Shown: positions 29,759-39,648 of the stretch, one piece after another
How the letters are laid out: every line of letters begins with the position of its first letter
Numbering within the stretch: position 1 is the stretch's first letter
NCBI GenBank assembly: GCA_018971835.1
Contig: JAGWZW010000003.1
Span: forward strand, 19,123 to 83,122
From: Alphaproteobacteria bacterium
GTDB lineage: Bacteria; Pseudomonadota; Alphaproteobacteria; Micropepsales; Micropepsaceae
Direction: 5' to 3'
Length of the DNA stretch: 64,000 nt
Made by a program: the position numbers and the translations under genes
Notes under the pieces: generated by a model
The model's input: only the letters and a program-made list of their open reading frames with translations
Databases searched by the model: none
What the model was told of the DNA's origin: nothing

Positions 29759-30529
29759 ATGGCCAGGCCATTTCTTGCAATCGCTGTGCTGCTGGCGCTG
29801 GCACCTGCCGTCGCATCGCCGGCCTTTGCACAATCCTCGCTGGCCGAGCGGCTTCAGAGCGAGCGGCTGGGCGCGGCCCGCACCGGCACCTATCAGGCCG
29901 GCGATCACATAACCTTCATGCTCGACCGTGACGGCGCGCATTATCTGCTGCGCTTTGCCGGCGATCCCGAGATATTCGTGCTTTATGCCGACCATACCGC
30001 GCTGGGCGGACGGGTGCTGAAATATGACACCAACCAATCGGTCCTCGGCGTTGCGGGCTGGGGCGCCATTACGCTTTACACCGCGAACAATCCGAACGGC
30101 CTGCCCGCCACGCGCATCGGCGATTCGACGCCGCCGGCCGCGCCCGACGTCTCGCTGGACGCGCTGATGCAGGCGGCTTCGGACGAAGCCGAGCACCTGG
30201 CCTACACCGATCACCTGGCCATCAGCTTCAGCACCGACTGGAACGGGTTGGCCGCCGATCCCGGCCTGCGTGCGCTCTGCTTCGATACTATCGAGAACAC
30301 CGGGCGCGGGCTCGAACGTTTCGCCGCCTCGCCGGCCGGGGCGCACGTGCTCAAGGGCCGCGTCAACGCCGTGCTGGTTCAGACCAGCGGCCGGCCGACG
30401 CTGCAACTCAGAAACGGGCAGCTGATCGTCACCTACGATCCGAGCCAGGGCTATGCGGGCCGCGCCTCCTCGCGGGCCATTGCCCACGCGCTGGGCACCA
30501 TCTTCGGCCTCAAGGCAGCGCAGAATTAA
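29759..30529 (+). CDS. Secreted DUF4908-like protein
   Basis: A 256-residue protein with a signal peptide (MARPFLAIAVLLALAPAVAS...AFAQ). The mature part is beta-rich: FMLDRDGAHYLLRFAGDPEIF, then LKYDTNQSVLGVAGWGAITLY and ANNPNGLPATRIG. This arrangement resembles DUF4908 of Caulobacter relatives, whose function is unknown; I make the assignment from memory. It overlaps a convergent cupin gene by 4 bp. Confidence 0.7.
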   Translation: MARPFLAIAVLLALAPAVASPAFAQSSLAERLQSERLGAARTGTYQAGDHITFMLDRDGAHYLLRFAGDPEIFVLYADHTALGGRVLKYDTNQSVLGVAGWGAITLYTANNPNGLPATRIGDSTPPAAPDVSLDALMQAASDEAEHLAYTDHLAISFSTDWNGLAADPGLRALCFDTIENTGRGLERFAASPAGAHVLKGRVNAVLVQTSGRPTLQLRNGQLIVTYDPSQGYAGRASSRAIAHALGTIFGLKAAQN

Positions 30530-30960
30530 CCGCCAACTGGCGCCCAACCCGGCGGCGCCAGCTCGAAGCCCGCAAACTCGAAGCCCGGCGCCACCGTGCA
30601 GCCCACCAGCGTATAGGCGCCGAGGCTGCGCGCGGCCTGCCACACGCCCTTGGGCACTACCAATTGCGGCTGCTGATCCTCCTCCACCGCGTGGCCCAGC
30701 ACATGATGCACCGGCGCCCCTTCGCCCCCGGCCAGCGACAGGCGAAGCGGTGCGCCACGGTAGAAATGCCAGGTCTCCACCGCATCTACACGATGCCAGT
30801 GCGACGCCTCGCCTTCCCGCAGCAGGAAATAGATGGCGGTGGAGTGGGCGCGGGCCCCCTCGCTGCCGGAATCGCGAAACGTCTCGCGGAACCAGCCGCC
30901 CTCGGGATGGGGGCGGAGCACCAGATGGCGGATGATGCGGTCAGCTTCGCTCTCGGTCAT
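30526..30960 (-). CDS. Cupin family protein (DUF985/Cupin_5)
   Basis: This 144-residue protein has LRPHPEGGWFRETFRDSG, then STAIYFLLREGEASHWHRVD and ETWHFYRGAPLRL, then the APGFEFAGFELA ending, the pattern of the DUF985 cupins. The His/Glu residues line the barrel and could bind a metal or sugar; no activity is established. I chose the ATG at 30960 after GAGAGCAAG rather than the frame start at 30999. It is divergent from the 31089 membrane protein, sharing a region that holds a CtrA-type box. Confidence 0.85.
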   Translation of the reverse strand: MTESEADRIIRHLVLRPHPEGGWFRETFRDSGSEGARAHSTAIYFLLREGEASHWHRVDAVETWHFYRGAPLRLSLAGGEGAPVHHVLGHAVEEDQQPQLVVPKGVWQAARSLGAYTLVGCTVAPGFEFAGFELAPPGWAPVGG

Positions 30961-31021
30961 GTCTTGCTCTCGAAACCTGTGGAAAACAGCCCGCAGCAAC
31001 CGCGAATCCGGTCTGCCGGCC

Positions 31022-31036
31022 TTAATGAAATCTTAA
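31022..31036. promoter_or_regulatory. CtrA-type box TTAA-N7-TTAA
   Basis: TTAA at 31022-31025 and TTAA at 31033-31036 are separated by exactly seven bases (TGAAATC), the full CtrA recognition pattern of alphaproteobacteria. The box is 52 bp upstream of the membrane protein start (31089) and 61 bp upstream of the divergent cupin start. In a GC-rich genome this is unlikely to occur often by chance. A DnaA-box-like TGTGGAAAA (one mismatch) lies about 40 bp away. Confidence 0.55.
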
Positions 31037-31088
31037 TATGCCGGCGTGCAGCGTAACCTTGCAATTCCAGCGACTCGGCGGGTGCGCC

Positions 31089-31802
31089 ATGTCCGGCAAG
31101 AAAGCAAAGCTTTACGACGCCACGGTCCCCGGGGTTCAGCGGCCGGTTCCGGCCCCCGCGAGCGAGGCCCTACACCCCGACATGATGCGGCTGGCGGCGC
31201 TGCACCGCGAAGCCGAGGAGACCGCCCTGCTGGCCAACCTGCTGGGCCGGGCGCCCTATGCCGCGGCCTTCCTGGCGCTGGCCGCCGTGCTGCTGGCTGG
31301 CCCGGCCGCCGCCACGGAATCGCTTGCCCCACTCGTCGTCTGGCTGGGGCTGGTGGCGCTGGGGCTGGGTGCCGCGGTGCGGGCCTATGCCCGGACCATC
31401 GGTGCGCCGTTCGAACGGGCCTCGCTGCATCGCTTCGCGCAGGATCTGGGCGCGGTGCTGACCTATATGGGCTTTGCCTGGGGCGCGGGCGCCTTTCTCG
31501 CCCTGCCGGTGACGGCTGGCCCACTGGCAGCGGCCTCGTTTGCCGTTCTGCCTCCGGTTGCGGTCGCCGCATCGCTGCGCAACCGGATGGCGGCGTTGCA
31601 GTTCCTGGCTCCGGCCACCTTGCTCTCGGCGTTTGCGGCGGTGCTGCGCCCCCTGCCCGACGGCGCGCTGGCATCGGCGCTGATCCTGCTGGCCGCCGCC
31701 GCGGTCGCCGGCATCGCCACCTGGCTCGGCCACCGGCCGGGCCGCGGACACAGCCTTCTCAGGCTTGCAGAGCTGCCTTTCGGCAAACACAGAGCTTTGT
31801 AA
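31089..31802 (+). CDS. Polytopic membrane protein, unknown
   Basis: A 237-residue protein. A cytoplasmic N-terminus (MSGKKAKLYDATVPGVQRP) of about 55 residues is followed by roughly six hydrophobic helices, and a basic tail (GHRPGRGHSLLRL) ends it. No family is recognised. The ATG at 31089 is preferred over an upstream ATG at 31038. It lies 138 bp upstream of the giant NAD-glutamate dehydrogenase on the same strand, and a CtrA-type box precedes it. Confidence 0.7.
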   Translation: MSGKKAKLYDATVPGVQRPVPAPASEALHPDMMRLAALHREAEETALLANLLGRAPYAAAFLALAAVLLAGPAAATESLAPLVVWLGLVALGLGAAVRAYARTIGAPFERASLHRFAQDLGAVLTYMGFAWGAGAFLALPVTAGPLAAASFAVLPPVAVAASLRNRMAALQFLAPATLLSAFAAVLRPLPDGALASALILLAAAAVAGIATWLGHRPGRGHSLLRLAELPFGKHRAL

Positions 31803-31940
31803 CTTTATTATCCTATGCGGCAGAGGTAGTTTCCGCGCCGTTGGCGTTAACGCTATCCTTGCGTCCTGCTTCTAGGCTGGCCCGGTCGAAACCGTCTTCA
31901 AGCGGGCCTGCGAGGCGATTCGGACGCGACCTGCGATTGG

Positions 31941-34900
31941 ATGATCATGACTGCTGAAGCCGCCAAAGCCGCCGCGGACTGCGCTGGCGCATTTTCCACC
32001 CATTCCGACGACCCCGAAGCCGCCCGGCGCATGGCCGAAGGCGCTGCCCTGCTGCGCGCCTCATCGCCGGCTGTCGGCGAGTTCTACCGCGCGCTCTACC
32101 GGGACGCGACCGCGGAAGACCTGTCCCGCTACGACGCCGCCTCGCTGGCGGAACTGGCCAGCGAGGTGTTCGCCCGCTCCGCCGCCCGCAAACCGGGCGA
32201 GCCGCTGGTCGAACACTTCGCCTTCAAGGCTTCAAGCCACGATCTTACGCGCAACGAATCGGTGCTGCTCGCCGTTAACGACGACATGCCGTTCCTCTTC
32301 GATTCGCTGATCGGCGAGATGAGCGCGCAGGGCGCACGCGTGCGTGCCCTGTTTCACCCCATCGTGGCGGTGAGCCGCGATGCGGAGGGCCAACGCGGCC
32401 ACGGCACCGCCATCCGCGAGAGCGTGATCGTGCTGGTGCTGGCGCCGGTGGTCGGCCGCGAACGGCAGCAGGCCCTCGTCAAGGGCGCCGAAAACGTCTT
32501 CCGCCAGGTGCGATTGGCGGTGCGCGACTGGCGCAAGATGCAGACCCACCTGGCCGAAACCATCGACCGGCTCAAGCAGTTTCCCCCGCCCGTGTCGCCG
32601 GAGGAACTGAATGAAAGCCTCGCCTTCCTCACCTGGGCCGGCGACAACCATTTCACCTTCCTGGGCTGCCGCGACTATGCCTATTCCGAGGAGAACGGCG
32701 GGCGCCTGGATCCGGTCAACGATTCGGGCCTCGGCGTGCTCGCCGATGCCGACGTGCGCATCCTGCGCCGCGACCGCGGCCCCGGCACGCTGAGCGAGGA
32801 AGCGCACGAATTCCTCACCCAGCCTTCGCCGCTCATCATCACCAAGTCCAACGAACGCTCGGTGGTGCACCGGCGCGTCCATATGGATTATGTCGGCGTG
32901 AAGACCTTTGACGCGCTGGGCAAGCTGACGGGCGAGCGTCGCTTCGTGGGCCTGTTCACCTCCGGCGCCTACAGCCGGCGGCCGGGCGAGATTCCGCTGC
33001 TGCGCCGCAAGGTAAATCGCGTGCGCGAGCGCGCGGGCCTGCCGGCCGACAGCCACGACGGCAAGGCGCTGGCCCATATTCTCGACGCCTATCCGCGCGA
33101 CGAACTGTTCCAGGTGAGCGAGGACGAACTCTTCACCATCGCGATGGGCATCCTGCGCCTGGGCGAGCGGCCGAAAGTGCGCGTGTTCCTGCGCTTCGAC
33201 CGCTTCGACCGTTTCGTCTCCGCCCTCGTCTACGTGCCGCGCGACCGCTACGACACCGAAGCACGCGAAACCATCCACGCCATCCTGGCCAAGGCCTTCG
33301 ACGGGTATATGTCCGCGGCCACACCGACCATCGACGAATCCGTCCTGGCCCGCGTGCATTACATCATCGGCCGCAGCGAAGGCCCACGGCCCGAGGTCGA
33401 TATCCACGCGCTGGAGGCCGAAATCCGCGCCGCCATCCGCACCTGGGCAGATGGCTTCGCCGACGCGCTTGCCATCACCCACGGCGAGAGCGAAGGCGCG
33501 CGCCTGTTCGCCGAACATCACAATGCCTTTCCCGCTCGCTATCGCGACGCCTTCACGCCCGAGGAAGCGGTGCGCGACCTCGATGAACTCTCCGCCCTGG
33601 CCGCCTCCGGCAACGGCACCGCCATCCACGCCCGCGCCTATCGCCTGTCCGACGACGCGCACGATGCGCTGCGCCTCAAGCTCTATGTGCTGAGCGACAT
33701 GCTGCCGCTGTCCGCCAGCCTGCCGGTGTTCGAGAACCTGGGTTTCAGGGTGATCGCCGAGGACAGCTATCCCGTCACGCTGAGCGCCGGCCACGGCTGG
33801 AACGGCACTGCCGCGGTGCTCGATTTCCTGATGGAGCGCGCCGACGACGGCGTCGTCCATCTCCCCGACATCAAGGACCGGCTCGAAGAGGCCTTTCACG
33901 CCATCGTGGCGGGCGAAGCGGAATCGGATGGCTTCAACCGTCTCGTCATCGGCGCGGAACTCGCATGGCGCGACGTCACCATCTTGCGCACCGTGGCGAA
34001 ATATCTGCGCCAGGCCGGCATCGCCTTCAGCCAGGACTATATGGAACAGACGCTCGCCCGTAACCCGGATATCGCCGGGCTGGTCGTCGAACTGTTCCAC
34101 GCTCTCCACGATCCGGCGCAGGACGACAAGGCCCGCGAACGTGCCGCCTCCGCCATCCGCGCGCGCATTGATGCGGCGCTCGCCGATGTGCCGAGCCTTG
34201 ATGACGACCGCATCATCCGCCGCATCCGCAATGTGGTGGACTGCACGCTGCGCACCAGTTTCTACCAGCGCGACGCCGCCGGAAAACCCAAGCCCTATCT
34301 CGCCATCAAGCTTGATTCCCGCAAGCTGGACGAACTGCCGGCGCCGCGGCCGTTGGTCGAGATATTCGTCTATTGCCCGGAAGTCGAAGCCGTGCACCTG
34401 CGCTTCGGCAAGGTGGCGCGCGGCGGCATCCGCTGGTCCGACCGGCGCGAGGATTTCCGCACCGAGATTCTGGGCCTGGTGAAGGCGCAGCAGGTGAAGA
34501 ATGCGGTGATCGTGCCGGTCGGCGCCAAGGGCGGCTTCTTCCCCAAGCGGTTGCCGGTCAACGCGCCGCGCGAAGAGGTGCAGGCCGTCGCGATCGAAGC
34601 CTACAAGACCTTCATCAACGCGCTACTCGACCTCACCGACAATATCGACCATGCCGGCGCCGTGGTGCCGCCTGACAACGTGGTGCGCAACGACGCCGAC
34701 GATCCCTATCTCGTCGTCGCCGCCGACAAGGGCACCGCCACCTTCTCCGATATTGCCAACGGAATCGCGGAAGGCCGCGGCTTCTGGCTGGGCGATGCCT
34801 TCGCCTCCGGCGGCAGCCACGGCTACGACCACAAGAAGATGGGCATTACCGCCAAAGGCGCCTGGGAAGCGGTGAAGCGGCATTTCCGCGAACTGGGCCG

Positions 34901-36830
34901 CGACATCCAATGCGAGCCCTTCACCGTCATCGGCGTGGGCGACATGTCGGGCGACGTCTTCGGCAACGGCATGCTGCTGTCGAAGCAGACGCGGCTGCTG
35001 GCCGCCTTCGACCACCGCCACATCTTCATCGATCCCGATCCCGATGCGGAAAAGAGCTGGAACGAACGTGCGCGCATGTTCGCGCTGCCCCGTTCGAGCT
35101 GGGCGGATTACGACAAGGCGCTGATCTCCAAGGGCGGCGGCATCTTCCCGCGCACCGCCAAGGAAATCGCGCTCACGCCCGAAATGAAGGCGCTGACCGG
35201 CGTTTCCGCCGACAAGCTGGCGCCGGCCGATCTCATCAAGGCGTTGCTGAAAGCCGAAGTCGATCTGCTCTGGTTCGGCGGCATCGGCACCTATGTGAAA
35301 GCCTCGACGCAGAACAATCTCGATGTCGGCGATCGCGCCAACGACGCGCTGCGCGTCGACGGCCGCGACATCCGCGCCAAGGTGGTGGGCGAAGGCGCCA
35401 ACCTTGGGGCGACCCAGCTCGGCCGCGTCGAATATGCCCTCAAGGGCGGGCGTATCAACACCGACGCCATCGACAATTCGGCCGGCGTGGACACCTCGGA
35501 CCACGAGGTCAACCTGAAGATTCTCTTCAGCGGTCCCTTGCGCCGCGGCGAACTGAGCGGCGAGGCGCGCGACACGCTGCTCGAAGCCATGACCGAGGAT
35601 GTCGCCCATCATGTGCTGGCGGACAATTACAACCAGACGCTGGCGCTTTCGATTGCGCAGGCGCGCGGGGCCCTCGACCTGGATTCGCATGGCCGCTACA
35701 TCCGCGACCTGGAGCGGCGCGGCAAGCTCGACCGCGCCGTGGAATTCCTGCCCGACGACGAAAGCTTGCGCAAACGCGCGCAGGAAGGCCGCAGCCTGAC
35801 GCGGCCGGAGCTGGCGGTGCTGCTGGCCTATTCCAAGCTCGACCTCGCCGCCGAGATCGTGAAGAGCACACTGCCGGACGATCCCCATTTCGCCGCCGAA
35901 CTGGAAAGCTATTTCCCGCCTGCGGCCGTGCAGAAATTCCGCGGCGAGATGGAAGGCCATCGCCTGCGCCGTGAAATCATCACCACGGTGCTGACCAACC
36001 AGATCGTCAATCTCGCGGGGCCGGTGTTCGTGCACCGCATGAAGGAAACCTCCAGCGCCCCAGCCGCGCGCGTGGCCCGCGCCTATATCGTGACCGACGG
36101 CGCCTTCGGCCTTTCCGCGCTCAAGACGCGCATCGACGCGCTCGACGGCAAGGTGCCTGCGCGCGTCCAGATCGGCATATATGCCGAGGCGACCGAACTG
36201 TTGCGCCGTCTTGGCCTCTGGTTCCTGGTCAATGTGCCGGCAGATGAAGAGCTTACGGATGTGGTGACGCGCTATCGCGCCGGCGTGGACGCGCTGCGCG
36301 GCACGTTTTCCACGCTGGTGTCCGACTACGAAATGGATGCCACGCTCGCCCGCATCAAAGAACTGGAAGAAGCCGGCGTGCCGCACGACCTGGCCGACGA
36401 TGTGGGCGCGCTGCCGCTGTGGAGCACGGCGCCGGAGATCGTTCATCTTGCCCATGCGCGCGGACTGGGGCTCGACCTCGTGGCGGGGGCCTATTTTGCG
36501 GTGGGCGAGACGGTGGGCCTGGACCGCCTGCGCGGGCTGGCTTCGCGCATCGCCGCCGCCGAACACTGGGACCGCCTCGCCATCCGCCGCATCGTCGACG
36601 ATCTGTTCGCCGGCCAGCGCGCGCTTGCCGGGCAGGTGCTGGCCGGAATCGAGGCGAAAGAGGGCAGCCGCGAGGATGGCGCCAAGGCCGTCGAAGCCTG
36701 GGCAGGCAAGCATGCCGATGCGCTGGCCCGCACCAAGAGCTTCCTGGCCGAGTTGGAACGCACGGGCGACCTGTCCATCGCCAAGCTGACGCTGGCCAAC
36801 AGCCAGGTGCATGCGCTGGCCGGACACTGA
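31941..36830 (+). CDS. NAD-dependent glutamate dehydrogenase, large (GDH-180) type
   Basis: This 1629-residue enzyme oxidises glutamate to 2-oxoglutarate and ammonia with NAD+. The N-terminal ~700 residues hold ACT-like regulatory segments (FLFDSLIGEMSAQGARVRAL near 115). The catalytic domain begins near 820 with KVARGGIRWSDRREDFRTE and continues to KNAVIVPVGAKGGFFPK. The NAD domain includes VIGVGDMSGDVFGNGML near 995 and FGGIGTYVKAS near 1115. Full length is typical of this class. In Caulobacter the homologue (GdhZ) also tunes FtsZ assembly. Two ATGs (31941, 31947) could start it. A strong terminator follows. Confidence 0.97.
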   Translation: MIMTAEAAKAAADCAGAFSTHSDDPEAARRMAEGAALLRASSPAVGEFYRALYRDATAEDLSRYDAASLAELASEVFARSAARKPGEPLVEHFAFKASSHDLTRNESVLLAVNDDMPFLFDSLIGEMSAQGARVRALFHPIVAVSRDAEGQRGHGTAIRESVIVLVLAPVVGRERQQALVKGAENVFRQVRLAVRDWRKMQTHLAETIDRLKQFPPPVSPEELNESLAFLTWAGDNHFTFLGCRDYAYSEENGGRLDPVNDSGLGVLADADVRILRRDRGPGTLSEEAHEFLTQPSPLIITKSNERSVVHRRVHMDYVGVKTFDALGKLTGERRFVGLFTSGAYSRRPGEIPLLRRKVNRVRERAGLPADSHDGKALAHILDAYPRDELFQVSEDELFTIAMGILRLGERPKVRVFLRFDRFDRFVSALVYVPRDRYDTEARETIHAILAKAFDGYMSAATPTIDESVLARVHYIIGRSEGPRPEVDIHALEAEIRAAIRTWADGFADALAITHGESEGARLFAEHHNAFPARYRDAFTPEEAVRDLDELSALAASGNGTAIHARAYRLSDDAHDALRLKLYVLSDMLPLSASLPVFENLGFRVIAEDSYPVTLSAGHGWNGTAAVLDFLMERADDGVVHLPDIKDRLEEAFHAIVAGEAESDGFNRLVIGAELAWRDVTILRTVAKYLRQAGIAFSQDYMEQTLARNPDIAGLVVELFHALHDPAQDDKARERAASAIRARIDAALADVPSLDDDRIIRRIRNVVDCTLRTSFYQRDAAGKPKPYLAIKLDSRKLDELPAPRPLVEIFVYCPEVEAVHLRFGKVARGGIRWSDRREDFRTEILGLVKAQQVKNAVIVPVGAKGGFFPKRLPVNAPREEVQAVAIEAYKTFINALLDLTDNIDHAGAVVPPDNVVRNDADDPYLVVAADKGTATFSDIANGIAEGRGFWLGDAFASGGSHGYDHKKMGITAKGAWEAVKRHFRELGRDIQCEPFTVIGVGDMSGDVFGNGMLLSKQTRLLAAFDHRHIFIDPDPDAEKSWNERARMFALPRSSWADYDKALISKGGGIFPRTAKEIALTPEMKALTGVSADKLAPADLIKALLKAEVDLLWFGGIGTYVKASTQNNLDVGDRANDALRVDGRDIRAKVVGEGANLGATQLGRVEYALKGGRINTDAIDNSAGVDTSDHEVNLKILFSGPLRRGELSGEARDTLLEAMTEDVAHHVLADNYNQTLALSIAQARGALDLDSHGRYIRDLERRGKLDRAVEFLPDDESLRKRAQEGRSLTRPELAVLLAYSKLDLAAEIVKSTLPDDPHFAAELESYFPPAAVQKFRGEMEGHRLRREIITTVLTNQIVNLAGPVFVHRMKETSSAPAARVARAYIVTDGAFGLSALKTRIDALDGKVPARVQIGIYAEATELLRRLGLWFLVNVPADEELTDVVTRYRAGVDALRGTFSTLVSDYEMDATLARIKELEEAGVPHDLADDVGALPLWSTAPEIVHLAHARGLGLDLVAGAYFAVGETVGLDRLRGLASRIAAAEHWDRLAIRRIVDDLFAGQRALAGQVLAGIEAKEGSREDGAKAVEAWAGKHADALARTKSFLAELERTGDLSIAKLTLANSQVHALAGH

Positions 36831-36838
36831 GCAAGGCA

Positions 36839-36864
36839 AAAGGGGCGGATCACTCCGCCCCTTT
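36839..36864. terminator. Terminator between gdh and convergent SDR gene
   Basis: AAAGGGGCGGA (36839-36849) pairs over 11 bp with TCCGCCCCTTT (36854-36864) around TCAC, 8 bases after the gdh stop. A and T tracts on both sides make it bidirectional; the SDR stop at 36885 is 20 bases away. Confidence 0.85.
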
Positions 36865-36884
36865 GTCGCGCCAACGAGATGTAC

Positions 36885-37667
<783 letters not shown>

Positions 37668-37795
37668 GCCGTGTCCCTTCCTTGGCCGAATATCGCGGCA
37701 GGAGTCTTAGACCGTCCGCCGGGCCCAGGAAAAGATTGACGCTGCGTCAGCTTCGAGGGCTTTCATCGCCCGGCCCGGCACCCGATATTGGAGGG

Positions 37796-38179
37796 ATGCG
37801 GAACGAGCTTCCCGATCTCGCCAAGGCCCAGCTTCCCGCCGTGCTGGCCCGCAACACGCGCAAGGTAGAGCAGAGCTTCTGGCGGAAGCTGCTGAAGGTG
37901 GCCGGGCGCATTCCCTTCGCGGAGGATGCGGCGGCGGCCTATTTCTGCGCCGCCGATCCGGTGACGCCCAGTTCGGTGAAGGGCGTGTTGATCGCAGCCC
38001 TGGCCTATTTCGTGACGCCGGTGGACCTGATCCCCGATTTCATCGCCGGCATCGGCTTCACCGACGATGCGGCGGTGCTGGCGATGGCGCTCAGCCTGGT
38101 GGCCGGCCACATCAAGCCGCGCCATCGTGAGCGGGCGCGCGCGGCGCTCGGCCTGCCGCCGCTGCCGGACCAGGACTGA
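37796..38179 (+). CDS. YkvA-like DUF1232 membrane protein
   Basis: A 127-residue protein of the DUF1232 family. The hallmark is LAYFVTPVDLIPDFIAGIG followed by FTDDAAVL at about 64-90, a hydrophobic hairpin with a conserved acidic cluster, and a basic C-terminus (HRERARAALG). Function is unknown. The ATG at 37796 directly follows TTGGAGGG, a good ribosome site; the frame is open upstream. It abuts the convergent PilZ gene. Confidence 0.9.
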   Translation: MRNELPDLAKAQLPAVLARNTRKVEQSFWRKLLKVAGRIPFAEDAAAAYFCAADPVTPSSVKGVLIAALAYFVTPVDLIPDFIAGIGFTDDAAVLAMALSLVAGHIKPRHRERARAALGLPPLPDQD

Positions 38180-38818
38180 TCAGCGCGCGGCTGCGACGTT
38201 GGGCAGAGCCTGGCGCTCGGCGGGCACCGCCGCCGGCACGGGCGTGACGAATTCGATGGCGATGCCGTCTTCGTGATGGCGTGCGATGCGGCCGGCCATC
38301 TGGCCGATCAACACGATCTCGCCGACCGGCGGACGCCGTTCGGTCTTCAGCGACACCCCGCCCAGCGACAGGTCCAGCACCTCGCAGGAGACGATCTCGC
38401 CATTGGCACGGGTGAAGCGGGCCAGTCCCTTGGTGGGCGTACGGTCGTGGCGGCGGATCACCGTGTCGTCCACCATGCCGCGGTTGATGAAAACCGTGAG
38501 CTGCTCGACGATGCGCTCGCGCTTCAGGGCCGAGCAGTGGAACTGCACGCCGAAGGCCGCGCCTGTCAGCCGCACGACATCGCCCTCCAGGCGGCCGAAA
38601 CCGTCGACATAGAGAATGACAGTGGTGTCGGTCGGCAAATCGAATTCGCAGGTGATCCGGGCGCCGCCCGGTGACAGGTCCAGTACCTTGCAGGGCGCCT
38701 CGCGCTGGTCGCTCGGCAGGAAAATCTTTCCGTCGAGATCGACGTCGATACGCCGATAGCGGCGGCGATCCGCCTGCGCCCGCGCGAGTACCGCTTCCCG
38801 GTCAATTGCCATTATCAT
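38180..38818 (-). CDS. Tandem PilZ domain protein
   Basis: This 212-residue protein appears to have two PilZ domains, receptors for c-di-GMP. The first has the Arg motif RRRYRR (18-23) and DLSPGGARI (47-55). The second has RRHDRTPTKGLARF and DLSLGGVSL (149-157). The RxxxR and D/NxSxxG elements of the first domain are complete; the second one's Arg motif is less canonical. No output domain or membrane helix is seen, so it may work by binding a partner. With the EAL protein at 21545 it shows c-di-GMP signalling in this organism. Confidence 0.88.
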   Translation of the reverse strand: MIMAIDREAVLARAQADRRRYRRIDVDLDGKIFLPSDQREAPCKVLDLSPGGARITCEFDLPTDTTVILYVDGFGRLEGDVVRLTGAAFGVQFHCSALKRERIVEQLTVFINRGMVDDTVIRRHDRTPTKGLARFTRANGEIVSCEVLDLSLGGVSLKTERRPPVGEIVLIGQMAGRIARHHEDGIAIEFVTPVPAAVPAERQALPNVAAAR

Positions 38819-39013
38819 GCGCCGGGGCGAGACACCCCGGTCCTCGATGACTTGCCTGCCTCACCGAAGTTTAAGAAAAGAGGGTCAACACAGGGTTTAC
38901 GTTTGCCGGGTCCGGTCATTTTTCCGGCGATTTTTCCTTCCGGCCCACCCTTAACCTGCTGGCCGCCCCAAGCTATAGCAACGGCGCTGCTTTTTATCCC
39001 AGGAGTTTCAACG

Positions 39014-39559
39014 ATGGCGTCCCCCTCTCGACGGAACCGCGTGCTGCCCTGCCTTGTCCTGGCGGCAGCCTTTGCCCTCAGCGGCTGCGCGAGCGACACG
39101 CCCTTCGACAACCTGAAGGGGGCCCAGCCCAGCGGCTCGCCCTTCGCCAGGGCGCTGTTCACGGACTACGCCTATCTGGCCCGTTCCTTCGGCCTGCAGA
39201 ACGCCCCCTCCGGCACCGCCTTTGACGCCGCCGGCTCGCTCTCGCTGGCGGCAGTGGACAGCGAAACGGCCACCGTCGCCAATACCTATGCCAGCAAAGC
39301 CCTGACCGCCTCCAAGGGCGAGGAGCCTTTGCCCGAAGGCGCCCCGCCGGACGACCAGGTTGCCGAGAACCTCCGCCTGCGGCTGTTGCGTGCCCTCAAC
39401 CACGGCCGCGCCAAGGCCCCGGTCCTGGCAGCGCAAACCCAGGTCGAGTTCGACTGCTGGATCCTGAACGGCACGGTGGACGAGCTGGCCGCGGCCTCCG
39501 CCCAATGCCGGAGCGGCTTCATGGCCAGCCTGTCCCGGCTCGAAAGCGCCGCGCAATAG
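39014..39559 (+). CDS. Lipoprotein resembling the N-terminal part of OmpA-family lipoproteins
   Basis: A 181-residue lipoprotein: signal peptide with lipobox ALSGC near residue 26, then an alpha-helical domain. FTDYAYLARSF and the C-terminal AAQTQVEFDCWILNG with CRSGFMASLSRLE recall the N-terminal domain seen before the OmpA/Pal peptidoglycan-binding domain in alphaproteobacterial envelope proteins. Here the protein stops at that point, with no OmpA domain. AGGAG sits 8 bases before the ATG. The family link is from pattern memory and moderately sure. Confidence 0.72.
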   Translation: MASPSRRNRVLPCLVLAAAFALSGCASDTPFDNLKGAQPSGSPFARALFTDYAYLARSFGLQNAPSGTAFDAAGSLSLAAVDSETATVANTYASKALTASKGEEPLPEGAPPDDQVAENLRLRLLRALNHGRAKAPVLAAQTQVEFDCWILNGTVDELAAASAQCRSGFMASLSRLESAAQ

Positions 39560-39648
39560 TCTTGCGGGCCGGCCCTGCAAATTCGCGACACCGGCGTCAG
39601 CTTTGGTCTAAGCTCGGGTCCGAGAGGAATTCGCAGCCGGACCCCATC

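Noticed and set aside
32232-36839. Two long minus-strand frames across gdh
   Set aside because: Antisense to the NAD-GDH gene. Composition is of the shadow type and no motif is found.
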